DNA from: Chionoecetes opilio
Taxonomy: Eukaryota > Arthropoda > Malacostraca > Decapoda > Majidae
Length of the DNA stretch: 64,000 bases
Assembly (NCBI GenBank): GCA_016584305.1
Contig: JACEEZ010019117.1
Location: 312,503-376,502 of the forward strand
Direction: 5' to 3'
Part shown: one piece after another, positions 22,450-32,884 of the stretch
How positions within the stretch are numbered: position 1 is the stretch's first letter
Layout: each line of letters starts with the position of its first letter
The notes under the pieces: model-generated
Database searches by the model: none
The model's input: the letters and a program-made list of their open reading frames with translations, nothing else
Told to the model about the DNA's origin: nothing
Made by a program: the position numbers and the translations under genes

Positions 22450-25330
22450 GTTCCTCCGGAGTGCCTCTAGCCTGGTTTCGATAAGATGCTGTTTGACATA
22501 AAAGCTTGTTTTATGATGCTTGTGAAAGTGGTAAAGGAATTGCTTACAAAACTAAAAGTTATAATTTGATAACCACTAGTTGCACATTGACAGTTGAGAA
22601 TTGGTTAAGTGTGTTGGCAGGGGAGGCTGCCAGCAGGACTGTAACAGTGTGTGAAAACAGCTTTTCAAAAAGATATTGATGAAGCTACATTTATCAAGAT
22701 CCTATAATAGTATCATGTATGCCAAAATGTGGTCCAGGCAGAGTGTGTGAGAGGCCTCCAGTGACCCACTACCACCACCTCCAGGCTCCTCCTTGTGGCA
22801 TTTGGGTCATGGTATTGCCAGACTTGACCTCTGACCTGCCACACTCCTATTTGGTGTTCCCTGTGTTCTGTATATCATCATGCCATACCAACCTATCATC
22901 GGTTTCTTTTTCTTGAATTTTTACTCCTTGTTATACATATACTACATATATATATTTTCTTTGTTTATAGAGTTGTCATATCTTTTAAGTGTAAATGTGG
23001 AAATAGAATATTAATATTAACAATAAATGATCTGCTATGGAGGTATATTGTTTTCTTGATTTTGAAAGTTTTTATATAGTGATATTGAAGTCTGTTGCTA
23101 TAGTGATAATTGAACAAGAATTATTATCAACAGTACAAGTTTGAGATATGGATGGAAGGTTTAAGCCCTCCCGGTCGGTGTTCCCCGGCACGGACACGTA
23201 CTGAGGGGCAGGGTTATTTATGCCTCATCCATGCCTAATTATTTTTATTCTTTCTCTTTTTACTACAACTTAACTATTAAAACCACATCCATCATTTTGG
23301 TACCATTGGAATTTGCATATATTGAATCAGCCGAGGAGCGGTTTCATTGTTTTCCTCCGATATACAAGTGAGGTAGTGGAGTAGGATATTAGAGAAGTAG
23401 AGGGCTCCACCACGTGGGGAACTATATAATAATAGTCAACTGGAAACTCCACCTTAGTGTTAGCATGACACCTGACTGCAAGGGATTAAAATGCACAAAA
23501 GGGAATAAACAGCCCTCCTTACAGGAATGAGGCATGTGAAATGGAGGTTATACGTCATTGAGTTTACAGCCAAGCACGCTACTGTGAACGGTCCTTACTA
23601 CAATTTTTCTGTTAAGAACGGTTTTCTTAAGATGTTTAAACAAGCACTGATAGAACACATGCAGAAGAGTACTGGCTGTGGTCCACCAACTGTAGCAGGG
23701 GGGGGCTTAAATTCTTAAAACTTAAAACTTAAAATTGCTATTCTTCAGTGCGGTAATTCATCAAAAGAAAAAAAAAATACAAATTAGGATGAAATGTATA
23801 GTGTGTTGGTAAGGTGTACCTCACCCCACAGTGATCTTGTTTTACTTGAAATATTATGTGTTATGGTGTGATTTCTGTAAACAATTAGATAGTGTGAGGT
23901 GGCAGTTCAGCCGTGATGGAGCTGGAGAGTCCATAATGAGGTTGGCGAAAGCTATCATATTATATGACTATATATATGGCTATGTCTATAATTATGGATG
24001 TGTATAGTCTTACAGAGATATGTATATCTGTCTTCCCTCATCTGATAGGCTCTACAAGGCTTAATCAGTGTCATTCGCTGTGATATGCGAGAAATGTCTG
24101 GCTTCTGTGGACCATGGTGTGATGGTGCAGGGATTTTGAGCTGGACCTGCTCGTATGATTTTAGTGCTACGTATATCTCGCTTATACCTACGTGTTGAGC
24201 TGTGTTCTCATGTAGGGCTACGTATATGTAGTATATATAATATGATTAATTGAATTACTTAAATGTTTATTCATACTCCTTATAAACTCATGTCATGTTA
24301 TTCATTGGGTGAATGGTATGTGTAGTTACCAAGTACTGCTGTAATGGATAAAATCACCAGAACATCTTAGCTAAGTGGATTAATCCTATTTGTTCAGTCG
24401 GTACCGCACTCGTGTTGGAGAGTGTGTATTATGGTGAGGTGGGTTCGAACCCCACCACAGCTAATAGCAAAGAGGGAATGATTTATTTCCCAATTATGAT
24501 TACCACCCTGAGTCATGTCGTCTGTCGAGGATGTACTGACGGGATTTCAGAAGATAACTGTGGGCCAAATGCAGTGTAACTCCCTGTTCGGCTACACCAT
24601 TCCCCCATGTAGCATTACATAGCTCACAATTCAGCCCAGTATTGTTCGGTCGACAGGGCAACCAGACGCTGCTCCACTCCACCTTGACCAAACTGCCCAC
24701 TTTAGCATCCCCTCAGAAGACCAACACAACTACGAGAAAAGAAAAGAAGAGTAGAAGAGAGAACAACCCCCTCCTTAGCCCCCCGGCACTACACTGCTGC
24801 TCACCAAGTGCCTCCTTATTACCTCATTTTGACAACCTTGTCTTATTGGTATGATTTATGTGCTTGTCTGAATACCTTGTCACATATGTGGCCCTTCACA
24901 GTCGGCCGATAAAGCCACATGATAAAGTCATGGGTGACGTTGCAATTTGCAGTTAAAATAAAAACATTGAAAACCCATACCTCATTTGATGCATGAGCCA
25001 CATTCCAGGAAAATCATGCCTCAAGACAAAAATGTGTAAAGAATCAAATGTTCCTATTGATTTCTTAAAGATTTAAGAACAATTTCGTGCATAACTTCAT
25101 ATTTTTTATGGGATAAACAAATTTTGGTAATTTTTTTTTTTTTGTAACCAAATTTTTGTAAAGTGAATCTGCATGAAATGAGGTATCTGCAATCACTCTA
25201 TAAAATATCAATAAATTTGAGTATCCTTAAAATCAAGAAAAATCACTTCCAAGTAAAAAAACAAAAACTCATTTGTTACATGTTACCTCGTTGAAAGCAA
25301 TTGCTGCCATGAAAAAGTCTGTTATTTTAA
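22450..25330. other. Intergenic sequence
   Basis: No supported gene. A tRNA-like fragment with a perfect B box (GGTTCGAACCC) is at about 24398-24462; it lacks a convincing cloverleaf and is treated as SINE-derived. Other ORFs have no recognisable motif. Confidence 0.45.
24398..24462 (+). mobile_element. tRNA-like SINE head fragment
   Basis: The sequence runs gttcagtcggtaccgcactc through an internal region to gggttcgaaccccaccac. The T-arm stem is perfect, but the 5' side does not pair with the 3' end as an acceptor stem. It is therefore a tRNA-derived element rather than a gene. Confidence 0.45.
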
Positions 25331-25374
25331 AGAAGGAGGATCATCAGTCTTTTCATTTTTTCCGCATAGGTTGG

Positions 25375-25665
25375 CCTCCTGACCTGGTGAATGCAGGAGT
25401 GAGAGTAGGGAGTGACATAATATGTCTGCTGATGTATGCAGATTATAAGGTAGTTATGAGTGAGTCAGTTGAGGAATTCCAGAGCCTTTTAGATATTGTG
25501 AGTGAGTATGGAGGAGACTAGATGAAGTAAGATACAGCAGTTTGAAAAGTAAAGTGATGATAGTTAATAGGACAGAGGATGAGAGAAACGCTACATGGAA
25601 ATTGGGAGAGAATGAATTAGAGCAGACTTGTGAATATAAGTACTATATCACAACTGTAAGTAAAT
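25375..25665 (+). pseudogene. Non-LTR reverse transcriptase scrap
   Basis: The frame reads VNAGVRVGSDIICLLMYADY and then MSESVEEFQSLLDIVSEYG. This matches the catalytic YADD region and following helix of non-LTR RTs, with the second Asp of YADD replaced by Tyr. Frameshifted continuations resemble KSKVMIVNRTEDER and CEYKY, the usual next block. Only about 100 codons are left. Confidence 0.7.
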
Positions 25666-25669
25666 ACGA

Positions 25670-26380
25670 CTAGGTGAATACACTAAGTGCTTTACTTAAA
25701 CGTATAAAGAACATTTGAATCACTGGTTGAGTAAAACAATACATTTAAATGTGTATCCATTATTAACTTAAACTCTAAATAAAATTTAAATAAGGATCCT
25801 GTAGCACCAGTATCTGCAGTCAAACACTGCCACAACTCACAGCAGCAGCAGGACTGACCAGCACTGCTGCAGCATTCATACAGAGTGGTAGTTGTAGACC
25901 AACCCATCCTTCAAGAAAGGATAATATTGGAACAGCTTGATCAAATGCTTATCATAATTCTTTAGGACAGCTAAGACTTCATGTCACTTCCACAAGTAGA
26001 AAAGACTTGACACAATACTTCCATAATAATGTTTTTTTTTGGTGTGTGTGTGTGTGTGTGTTTGTGTGTGTGTGTGGTATTATACATGTAAGGCTACAGA
26101 ATTTCCTATTCAACTATCATGATGGAAGAAAGTGGGCTTTCACACACACATGGATTTCATCTAGAAAAAATAATGACCACAAGGCAATTACATCTTTTCT
26201 GGAAACAATTATACATTAATCTATTGGATACTTGCAATATAATAAGTATACAAGTGTACATAGTCACAACTTTGAAAATGACTTTGTTAGAGATAATATA
26301 CTTTTCATCATTTCCACAGTCAAAACAATGCATCCTTATATTTATATATACACTTACAATCAATGTTCTGCTGAAAGTAG
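25670..26380. other. Intergenic; (GT)n near 26041-26077
   Basis: AT-rich sequence with a GT microsatellite and no supported gene. The right part borders the 3' end of the zinc-finger gene on the other strand. Confidence 0.45.
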
Positions 26381-26385
26381 GAGTA

Positions 26386-26391
26386 TTTATT
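26386..26391 (-). promoter_or_regulatory. Candidate polyadenylation signal of the zinc-finger gene
   Basis: AATAAA on the minus strand, about 155 nt downstream of the stop codon at 26546. This is the nearest canonical signal. Confidence 0.5.
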
Positions 26392-26545
26392 GCTGAATAC
26401 ACTGTGGTTATATTTATCTAAGAGTGAGAAAGCATAATATAAGCAGTACAAACATTGAGAAAAGTTAAGATCTATTTCTCTTTTTCTTCTTTCTATTCTA
26501 TTCCTCTTTTTCTTTCTCTCTTTCTTTCTCTTTTTTTCAAGCTCC

Positions 26546-27700
26546 CTACTGAGGCTCACTCCTATCACTCTTATGTACATCAACAACATCTCTGCACTTT
26601 CCAGGCCTCCAACTTTTTTTGTCTGATTTTTCCACAGGATGTTGCTCCAGTATGTGACTTCTTAGGGCATTTTTAAATCGAAACTTACAGCAGCATTCAG
26701 GGCAACTATGAGGCTTTTCTTGGAAATGCACCTTGATGTGCCTCCGGAGTGAGCTGTAGACCTTGTACTTCTTGTCACACATGGTGCACTGTGCAGGGCG
26801 TTCAGCTGTATGGCTCTGCATGTGGGCCTCTAGGTGAGACCTGCGCATGAAATTTCGTCCACATCTGGAGCAGCTGAATGGTTTTTCCTTCAGGTGGGTA
26901 GCAGCTTCATGTTTCTTGCAGGAGTCTTTGTGTGTGAATATCCTCCCACAGAATTGGCACTTAAAGGTCCTTTCTCCTGTGTGTGTGTACACATGAATTC
27001 TAAGTGATCTCTTACCTGTAAACTCCTTCCCACAATAAGTGCACTCAATAAGTTGACTCTTTGAGGTATGTGAAAGTATGTGGCTTGTGAGAAACTCTTC
27101 CTGGCAGAGTTTCGTGCCACAGATGGAGCACATGGTTGGGCCGCCACTGCAGCCACGCCGGGGCAGGAAATGAGTCAACAAATGCTTATGAGTTCTGAAT
27201 TTCTTTCCACAGAGGGAGCACTCCAGTGATTCCTCCTTTGGGTGCTGGTGGTTCATGTGGTTGGAGAGTCCAATCTTTTTAGTGAATTGTTTCCAGCAGA
27301 AGGAGCAGCCGTGGGGTTTCTCGCCTGTGTGGGTCTGAATGTGCCGCTGTAGGTGGTTAAGTCTGACAAACACCTTGTGGCATATATAGCATTCATAAGG
27401 TTTTTCCCCAGAATGGATACACATGTGAGTAGTGAGATTGCTTTTCTGTCTAAATTCTTTGCCACAGATGGAACACCAATATGGTTTCTGCCCTGAGTGG
27501 ATCAACATATGCGGCCGCAGAGACGTGCTGTGAGCAAAGGAATGGCTGCAGATTTTACAGTTATAAGTTTTTTGAGCATGTACACCCTTCTGGCTCTTTG
27601 AGTTATATGTACACGCACAATATGCACTGTTCTTTTTTATGCAATCTCTTTTGTATATTTTCCCTTTCCTTGCTCCATGATTGTTCTTGCTGTTCTCCAT
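26546..27700 (-). CDS. C2H2 zinc-finger protein, 11 fingers
   Basis: From the ATG at 27700 (MENSKNNHGARK) the frame gives 384 residues. About 45 basic N-terminal residues precede an uninterrupted run of C2H2 fingers at about residues 46-354. Ten are canonical; finger five (LECSLCGKKFRTHKH region) lacks a normal second histidine and ends with Cys. TGEKP-like linkers occur between several fingers (SGQKPY, SGEKPY, TGEKPH, TGERTF), so sequence-specific DNA binding and a nuclear role are likely. No KRAB, BTB, ZAD or SET domain is visible. The frame is open upstream of the ATG to about 27809 but without another ATG. The start is therefore the first ATG, unless an upstream exon splices in. Confidence 0.85.
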   Translation of the reverse strand: MENSKNNHGARKGKIYKRDCIKKNSAYCACTYNSKSQKGVHAQKTYNCKICSHSFAHSTSLRPHMLIHSGQKPYWCSICGKEFRQKSNLTTHMCIHSGEKPYECYICHKVFVRLNHLQRHIQTHTGEKPHGCSFCWKQFTKKIGLSNHMNHQHPKEESLECSLCGKKFRTHKHLLTHFLPRRGCSGGPTMCSICGTKLCQEEFLTSHILSHTSKSQLIECTYCGKEFTGKRSLRIHVYTHTGERTFKCQFCGRIFTHKDSCKKHEAATHLKEKPFSCSRCGRNFMRRSHLEAHMQSHTAERPAQCTMCDKKYKVYSSLRRHIKVHFQEKPHSCPECCCKFRFKNALRSHILEQHPVEKSDKKSWRPGKCRDVVDVHKSDRSEPQ

Positions 27701-28240
27701 CAAACTCTTATTGATATGCAAGATGTACTTTCTTGTCAAAAAATTCCAGAAAACCAAAACTGGAGCATCCTTGGGAAGTTCACTGCTGCTGATGGCTTCC
27801 AGTTGACATCAAGGTATCGTCAACAGCATCCAAGAGGCAGTGATGTGAAATTTTGATTCGACCTGCAATTATTGAATTTGTTTTTATCTCATTTATTTGC
27901 ATTACTGGAGTTCTACATGCAAAAAAATCTTTATACATAATTAATTTTGTCTTCCATTCAGGCAACGTACAACCAGAGACATATATATTTGTAGTAGTAC
28001 TTCCAAAAGCCTCATACATCCCCAGCTGAGTTAGCAACGCACAGTAAAGGATCTCACGGATTTTTCTGGGCTGTGCACATTTTATTTGGAAATGTGTAAA
28101 AAGGGCTTCATGAAAATTTTTAAGTATTTTCTTTTCTTATCTACATTTTTTTTTCTTTTCTGGAAATCAACAAAACTTGAACCATTTGTTATGTTCTAGC
28201 AGTTCATAATGGCTCCTTGATGATATGTACATACTAGTAA
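27701..28240 (-). other. Probable 5' leader of the zinc-finger gene
   Basis: Minus-strand sequence upstream of the ATG. A possible acceptor (ataattgcag) lies at about 27863-27872. Downstream of it are two short upstream ORFs of 6 and 9 codons before the main ATG. An 85-codon frame at 27780-28037 overlaps this region but shows no known domain. Promoter elements are not evident. Confidence 0.35.
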
Positions 28241-28249
28241 GACTGTCAA

Positions 28250-28495
28250 TCAATCAATCATTGGGGGCATACGCCGGGGGGCGCGTCGCCTCGCCAACCC
28301 TACGACGCCACTCCGGGGGTCACCACGCACGAGTTCCCATGCAGGCTCCTTTCCCATACCAAGCAGCTCTCGACAAGAAACATCAACTTGCCCCAGCCAC
28401 GAGCCTTGTGGGCGCCCCCTTGGCCTCCTCCACGCCGGATTGTCTCTTACAGATACAACCCGATGGGAAGGATTGGTTTCAGGGTAGCGTGCCAC
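28250..28495 (-). pseudogene. Frameshifted C-terminus of the RTE-like reverse transcriptase
   Basis: This frame continues the element's C-terminal domain after a frameshift near 28515-28550. It contains RGRPQGSWLGQVD and then WELVRGDPRSG, the usual last block of such polyproteins. It stops just before the ATTG tail. Confidence 0.75.
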
Positions 28496-28513
28496 ATGCC
28501 CATATAGCCGAAG

Positions 28514-29938
28514 TTAGCGCTGACGGACTATGCAGGTAATAGGCCTCGATTCAGTCTCACGGTGCAATCGCTGATTTGACACGTAATCATCCCAGCGATA
28601 CCCCATGATTCTGCGAAGACACTTATTACCAAAGGCATTGATTTGTCTCTTCAAGTCACTATTTAGTGTCCATGTCTCACAACCATAGAGTAAGACAGGG
28701 ATCACAAGCGACTTGAAGATCCGGATCTTTGTCCTCCTGCACAGGTACCGACAACGCCAAATACTCCCGCTGAGCGAGTCCATAACACCGTGGGCTATGC
28801 CAATCCGCCGTAAGACTTCTTGACGTGACCCACCGTCATTATGGACTGCGCTACCAAGGTATGTAAAACTTTCCAAGATCTCAATGTCCTCGCCACACGC
28901 ATGAACAGACTGTACTGCTTCATCTAGTAAGTCTCCAAATACCTGGACCTTGGTCTTGAGCCAGGAGACCTCAAGTCCCAAAGGCTTTGCCTCCTCGTGC
29001 AGCGCCTCGAGAGCCATCACCAGGACCTCCAGCGACTCAGCAAAGATTACTGCATCATCGGCAAAAACAAGATCAGTGATCTTGGTGTTGCCGACGGATG
29101 CTCCACAATCACTTTGATCTACAACCTTGTCCAATACCCAGTCCATACAAGTGTTGAAAAGTGATGGGGCAAGGACGCACCCTTGCCTCACTCCTGTATT
29201 CACAGGAAAGAAGCTGGATACACCTGCCCCACACTTCACAGCACTCTCAGTCCCAGAATACAGACCAGTTATCAAACCAATAGTCCTTGCAGGAATCCCT
29301 CGAAGTCGCAGAAGATCCCAGAGTGACTCACGATGCACTGAGTCAAACGCCTTCTTGAGATCAACATAGGCTGCAAGCATCCCCTGTCGAAACTCACGTC
29401 GGCGTTCCACCAGGACACGAAGCGCTAGGATACGGTCCGTTGTTGACTTACCAGGCGTGAACCCAGACTGCTGAGGTCTCTGATGCTTCACCAGATGACT
29501 GCGAATTCGTGTCAGCAATAGATGGGCAAGCACCTTGCCTGGTACGCTGAGCAGTGTAATACCGCGGTAATTGTTGCAGTCCTGACAGTCCCCTTTCCCT
29601 TTCCAGATAGGGACGACCAGCCCCCTTTTCCAGTCAGGAGGAATGGTACCTGATTGCCGCACGGCAGTCAGGACAGCATGCAACCCGCGGATCATGGCCT
29701 CACCCCCAGCTCTGATGAGCTCCGCACTGATATTACAAACACCAGCTGCCTTTCCACCCTTCAACTTTGCTACAGCCTCTCTGACTTCGTCAAGAGAGGG
29801 TGCGGTTTCGTCAATGGGAGGATCGGCATCCACTGCCTGTAACCCAGTGGTGTGAAGCTGCTCAGTTGGAGGGTCCACCGTGAACAACTGCCCAAAGTAC
29901 TCAGCCCAACGAGCCATCTGCCCATCCATGTCGGACAC
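28514..29938 (-). pseudogene. Reverse transcriptase of the RTE-like element
   Basis: A 474-residue open frame with the RT blocks in order: NNYRGITLLSVPGKVLAHLL, QQSGFTPGKSTTDRI, AAYVDLKKAFDSVHRESLW, GVRQGCVLAPSLFN and LVFADDAVIF (the catalytic FADD). These are followed by the ESFTYLGS and YGCETWTL blocks characteristic of RTE-type elements. All three catalytic aspartates appear intact. Upstream, the same frame is closed by a TGA at about 29960 where related elements should have a sense codon. The C-terminal part continues in another frame (28250-28495). It was once functional and is now a relic. Confidence 0.88.
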
Positions 29939-30233
29939 CAGGCGCCCATCTGCTGTTCAAATAGCATTCGCCCGAGAAGGAGACTTGGAACGGAGCTTCT
30001 TCAGGGCTCGGTAGGCGGGTCGGAGGTCATTAGCGTTCAAATGACCCTCGACATCCTCAGCGAGACTCCTGACATACCTCTCCTTGTACCTACCCCCCCT
30101 AAGACTATAGTGACTCAAAATAACCAATTATAAACATCACTACATGACCTCTGTACAATTCCAGCTCACATTAACCTCAGTGATTGATTCTTTCTGCTGT
30201 CACCTTACAGTGCCAACACACACATTATAAATA

Positions 30234-30570
30234 CAGTAAAACCTCTCGTATTCGGACCCTCATTATTCGGACTTTGACATTATTCGGACCTTCTCCTTTT
30301 TTTCTTTTTTTTTATCTTTTTTTTTAGGGGTCGAAATTTCCTAGCTATATATATACACCTAGAATATTTTATTTATTTTATTTTTTTATTTTTTTTAGGG
30401 GTCGAAATTTCCTAGCTATAATACACCTAGATTTTTTTAATATTTTTTTTTAATTTTTTTATTTTTTTATATACATATCCCCCCCATATATAATCCCACA
30501 ATTATTCGGATCCTTGCATTACTCGGACCACTCCTTGGCCCAATTAGTCCGAATATGAGAGGTTTTACTG
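30234..30570 (+). mobile_element. TA-flanked MITE (CAGTAAAACCTCTCGTATTC ends)
   Basis: The left end CAGTAAAACCTCTCGTATTC and the right end form terminal inverted repeats. TA is at 30232-30233 and 30571-30572. Tandem subterminal repeats of cattattcgga and an internal repeat of aggggtcgaaatttcctagc are present. It is the shorter relative of the element at 31471-32602. Confidence 0.85.
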
Positions 30571-31040
30571 TACGTACATATACCAGTATTATACCACCAA
30601 GGGTAGTGGCATACTCAGACAGTTGAAAGGGGGAGGGGGGACAGTTGTTTTCTTCTTTTTACCGTGTACTAGCCTGTGATTTTGGCGGTCATTTTTAAGA
30701 ACTCTGTGCCACTCGAGTTAAGATTCAGGCTCTCCAATAACCTTATGCAGTATTACTAAAACTAATAAAACTCTCCCATTTCGATCAAATAACTTTACAA
30801 CTGGAATAAACTAATAACTATATAACAATACAATATAATTTATTCACTGCAGCCTATTAGTCTCATTTTTATTACAAAGTTAAAGACAAGACATAATTAT
30901 ATCCAACATGATTTCATTGCTGATAGACTAATTCAGTTGAAACATGAATTAAGCTGACCAGCAGATCTTAGAGCAGTGGATAAAATAAGAACACTGACAT
31001 TTTTGAGATACCACTGAGTATAATTAGGTAATTTCTAAGG
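30571..31040. other. Intergenic sequence
   Basis: No recognised gene or repeat. AT-rich. Confidence 0.4.
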
Positions 31041-31470
31041 TTTATTATAGACTGGAACGGATTAAGGACACAAGATTGGCACGACAGGTTTATTTGTGGA
31101 ATGAATGCAGCAGTGATGGGAAAGAGATGCCAATAACTGGTAGATAGAAGTGGTATGGAATTTTGGTGGATGTAGCTACCAACTGATAGATGAAAGACTG
31201 TATGTGTGTGAATGGAAAATGATGAACGGTAACAGAGAGGGACCAGCTAGAGTGGGATGTGAGAAAGTGGAAAAGCGAGTTAGATAGAGTAGTGAAATAT
31301 GCGGGACTGAGTAAGTGGAAGAATGAGATGGAGCAAAAGAAAACACTAGATTGGTACTACTACTACTAGGAGAAAAAGGCACCAGTGTATGAAAGTTGGT
31401 ATGATGGAACTATAGTCCCTGGGTGGCGACTTTCTCTTCCAGGCCAGGACACAGTGTATGGATGTGAATA

Positions 31471-31717
31471 CAGTTAAACCTCTCGTACTCGGACCCTCAT
31501 TATTCGGACTTTGACATTATTCGGATCTCATTTTTTTTTAGGGGTCGAAATTTCCTAGCTATCTAATTTATATAGGCCTTTTTTTTTTCTTTTTCTTTTT
31601 TTCTTTTTTTTAGGGGTCGAAATTTCCTAGCTATATAATTTATATACACCTAGATTTTTTTTTTTTTTTTTTTTTAGGGGTCGAAATTTCCTAACTATAT
31701 AATTTATATACGCTTAG

Positions 31718-31761
<44 letters not shown>

Positions 31762-32602
31762 TGGTCGAAATTTCCTACCGTAGATAACAGTGAAGTCGCC
31801 AGGCACCAAATATTACGAATTATAGCATTACTACGGATTTTTATGTGCCACTGAAGATGTTACACAGTAGTTTATATCATGACTGTATAATCTACCCTGT
31901 TTCAGCGTTGTTTTATGCTTTGTATCTGCAAATATAACTTGCGCATTTTGCTTCTCACGTTTTTCTTCGCGCGACGACAGACAGTAAACAAGTAGCCTTT
32001 CGGGCGACAGGACACACGACTTGCCAGATCTTTCAAACTTGAATAGAACTTATTTTCACGTTGGCAGAGGAATTTTTATATATCCAAGCATCTTCCGCAG
32101 CTAATATATATAGACTTGTTTTACTTTACCTCTAATTTCCCTGAATTCCCCAGAGTGACGACTCAACTGTTGGGTTAAAATACTAGCTGGCGACTTTACT
32201 GTAGTAGGTATAGTGAGGTCGCCACTCGGTTTTATTTTTGTAATTTGTTCATTTATAGCCCTACTATGACACAGATGAAGACACAAAATGACACAGACTT
32301 TCCAGATAGCCCCTTCTAACTTTCCTAAATCATGGATGTAGAAATGTAAGTATTAACGCCACCACACGTCTGTAAATAACAAAGAAACGTAGAACTGACG
32401 ACTTCACTGTTATCTAGCTATATAATTTAAATACACCTACAATATTTTTTTTTTTTTTTAGGGGTCGCAATTTCCTAGCTATATAATTTATATACACCTA
32501 GATTTTTTTTTTTTTTTTTTACATATCTCCCCATTATTCGGATCCTTGCATTACTCGGACCACTCCTTGGCCCAATTAGTCCGAATATAAGAGGTTTTAC
32601 TG
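31471..32602 (+). mobile_element. TA-flanked element (CAGTTAAACCTCTCGTACTC ends), itself interrupted
   Basis: The ends match those of the MITE at 30234-30570 (both end gaggttttactg). TA is at 31469-31470 and 32603-32604. The aggggtcgaaatttcctagc unit with long T runs is repeated at least five times. The length excess over the 337-bp relative is largely due to a second element at 31783-32414 and to expanded repeats. Confidence 0.85.
31783..32414. mobile_element. Nested element with 16-bp perfect terminal repeats
   Basis: GATAACAGTGAAGTCG at the left is matched by its exact inverse at the right; TA lies at 31781-31782 and 32415-32416. It interrupts the repeated tttcctagctatataattt unit of the host element. 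The word aagtcgccag/gcgacttca also recurs internally. No transposase. Confidence 0.75.
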
Positions 32603-32884
32603 TACAAGGAACTATTGTATGGTGAGTCCCGCAGCAAAGTGTGTGACATGGATGAGCATGTAACATTGGATACGAGATGATACTGGAATGTGAGAAGTAA
32701 TTTATCTCATAGACACTTTTTTTAGACATTATCTAATCTATCTATCATTATCATTATCTATCTATCTTAGACATTTTAGACATTTTTTTTTTGACATTAC
32801 CTCATACTTTTTTTTCATCCATTCAGAGTCAAATGTTTTAACATACCTAAATAACAGGGAATGATGCGTGTGGTTTTGTCTTAA

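Larger units (their letters stand above)
28245..30100 (-). mobile_element. 5'-truncated RTE-like non-LTR retrotransposon
   Basis: The element lies on the minus strand. Its 3' end is a short (ATTG)n tail at 28245-28260, a tail style known for RTE elements rather than poly(A). Reading upstream come a C-terminal domain, a full RT domain and the region just before it, ending near 30085-30100 where similarity stops. No endonuclease domain is present, so the copy is 5' truncated, the usual result of incomplete target-primed reverse transcription. It lies about 0.55 kb upstream of the zinc-finger ATG, in the same orientation. Confidence 0.85.
31041..32690 (+). pseudogene. Non-LTR retrotransposon C-terminal remnant split by a DNA element
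   Basis: At 31041-31470 frameshifted pieces read as WDVRKWKSELDRVVKYAG, LSKWKNEMEQKKTLDWY and KAPVYESWYDG, typical of the region after the RT in one non-LTR family. The sequence resumes at 32605-32690 (cysteine-containing KCVTWM-like segment) on the far side of the element at 31471-32602, whose TA target site splits it. Probably the same family as the RT scrap at 25375-25665. Confidence 0.55.

Noticed and set aside
24398..24462. tRNA gene
   Set aside because: Has a B box but the acceptor stem does not pair; best read as SINE-derived.
27780..28037. 85-codon minus-strand frame upstream of the zinc-finger gene
   Set aside because: Different frame from the zinc-finger protein, no known domain, and an acceptor-like site lies within it; more likely leader or intron.
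29127..29369. Plus-strand frames over 28225-30133
   Set aside because: Antisense shadows of the RTE-like reverse transcriptase.
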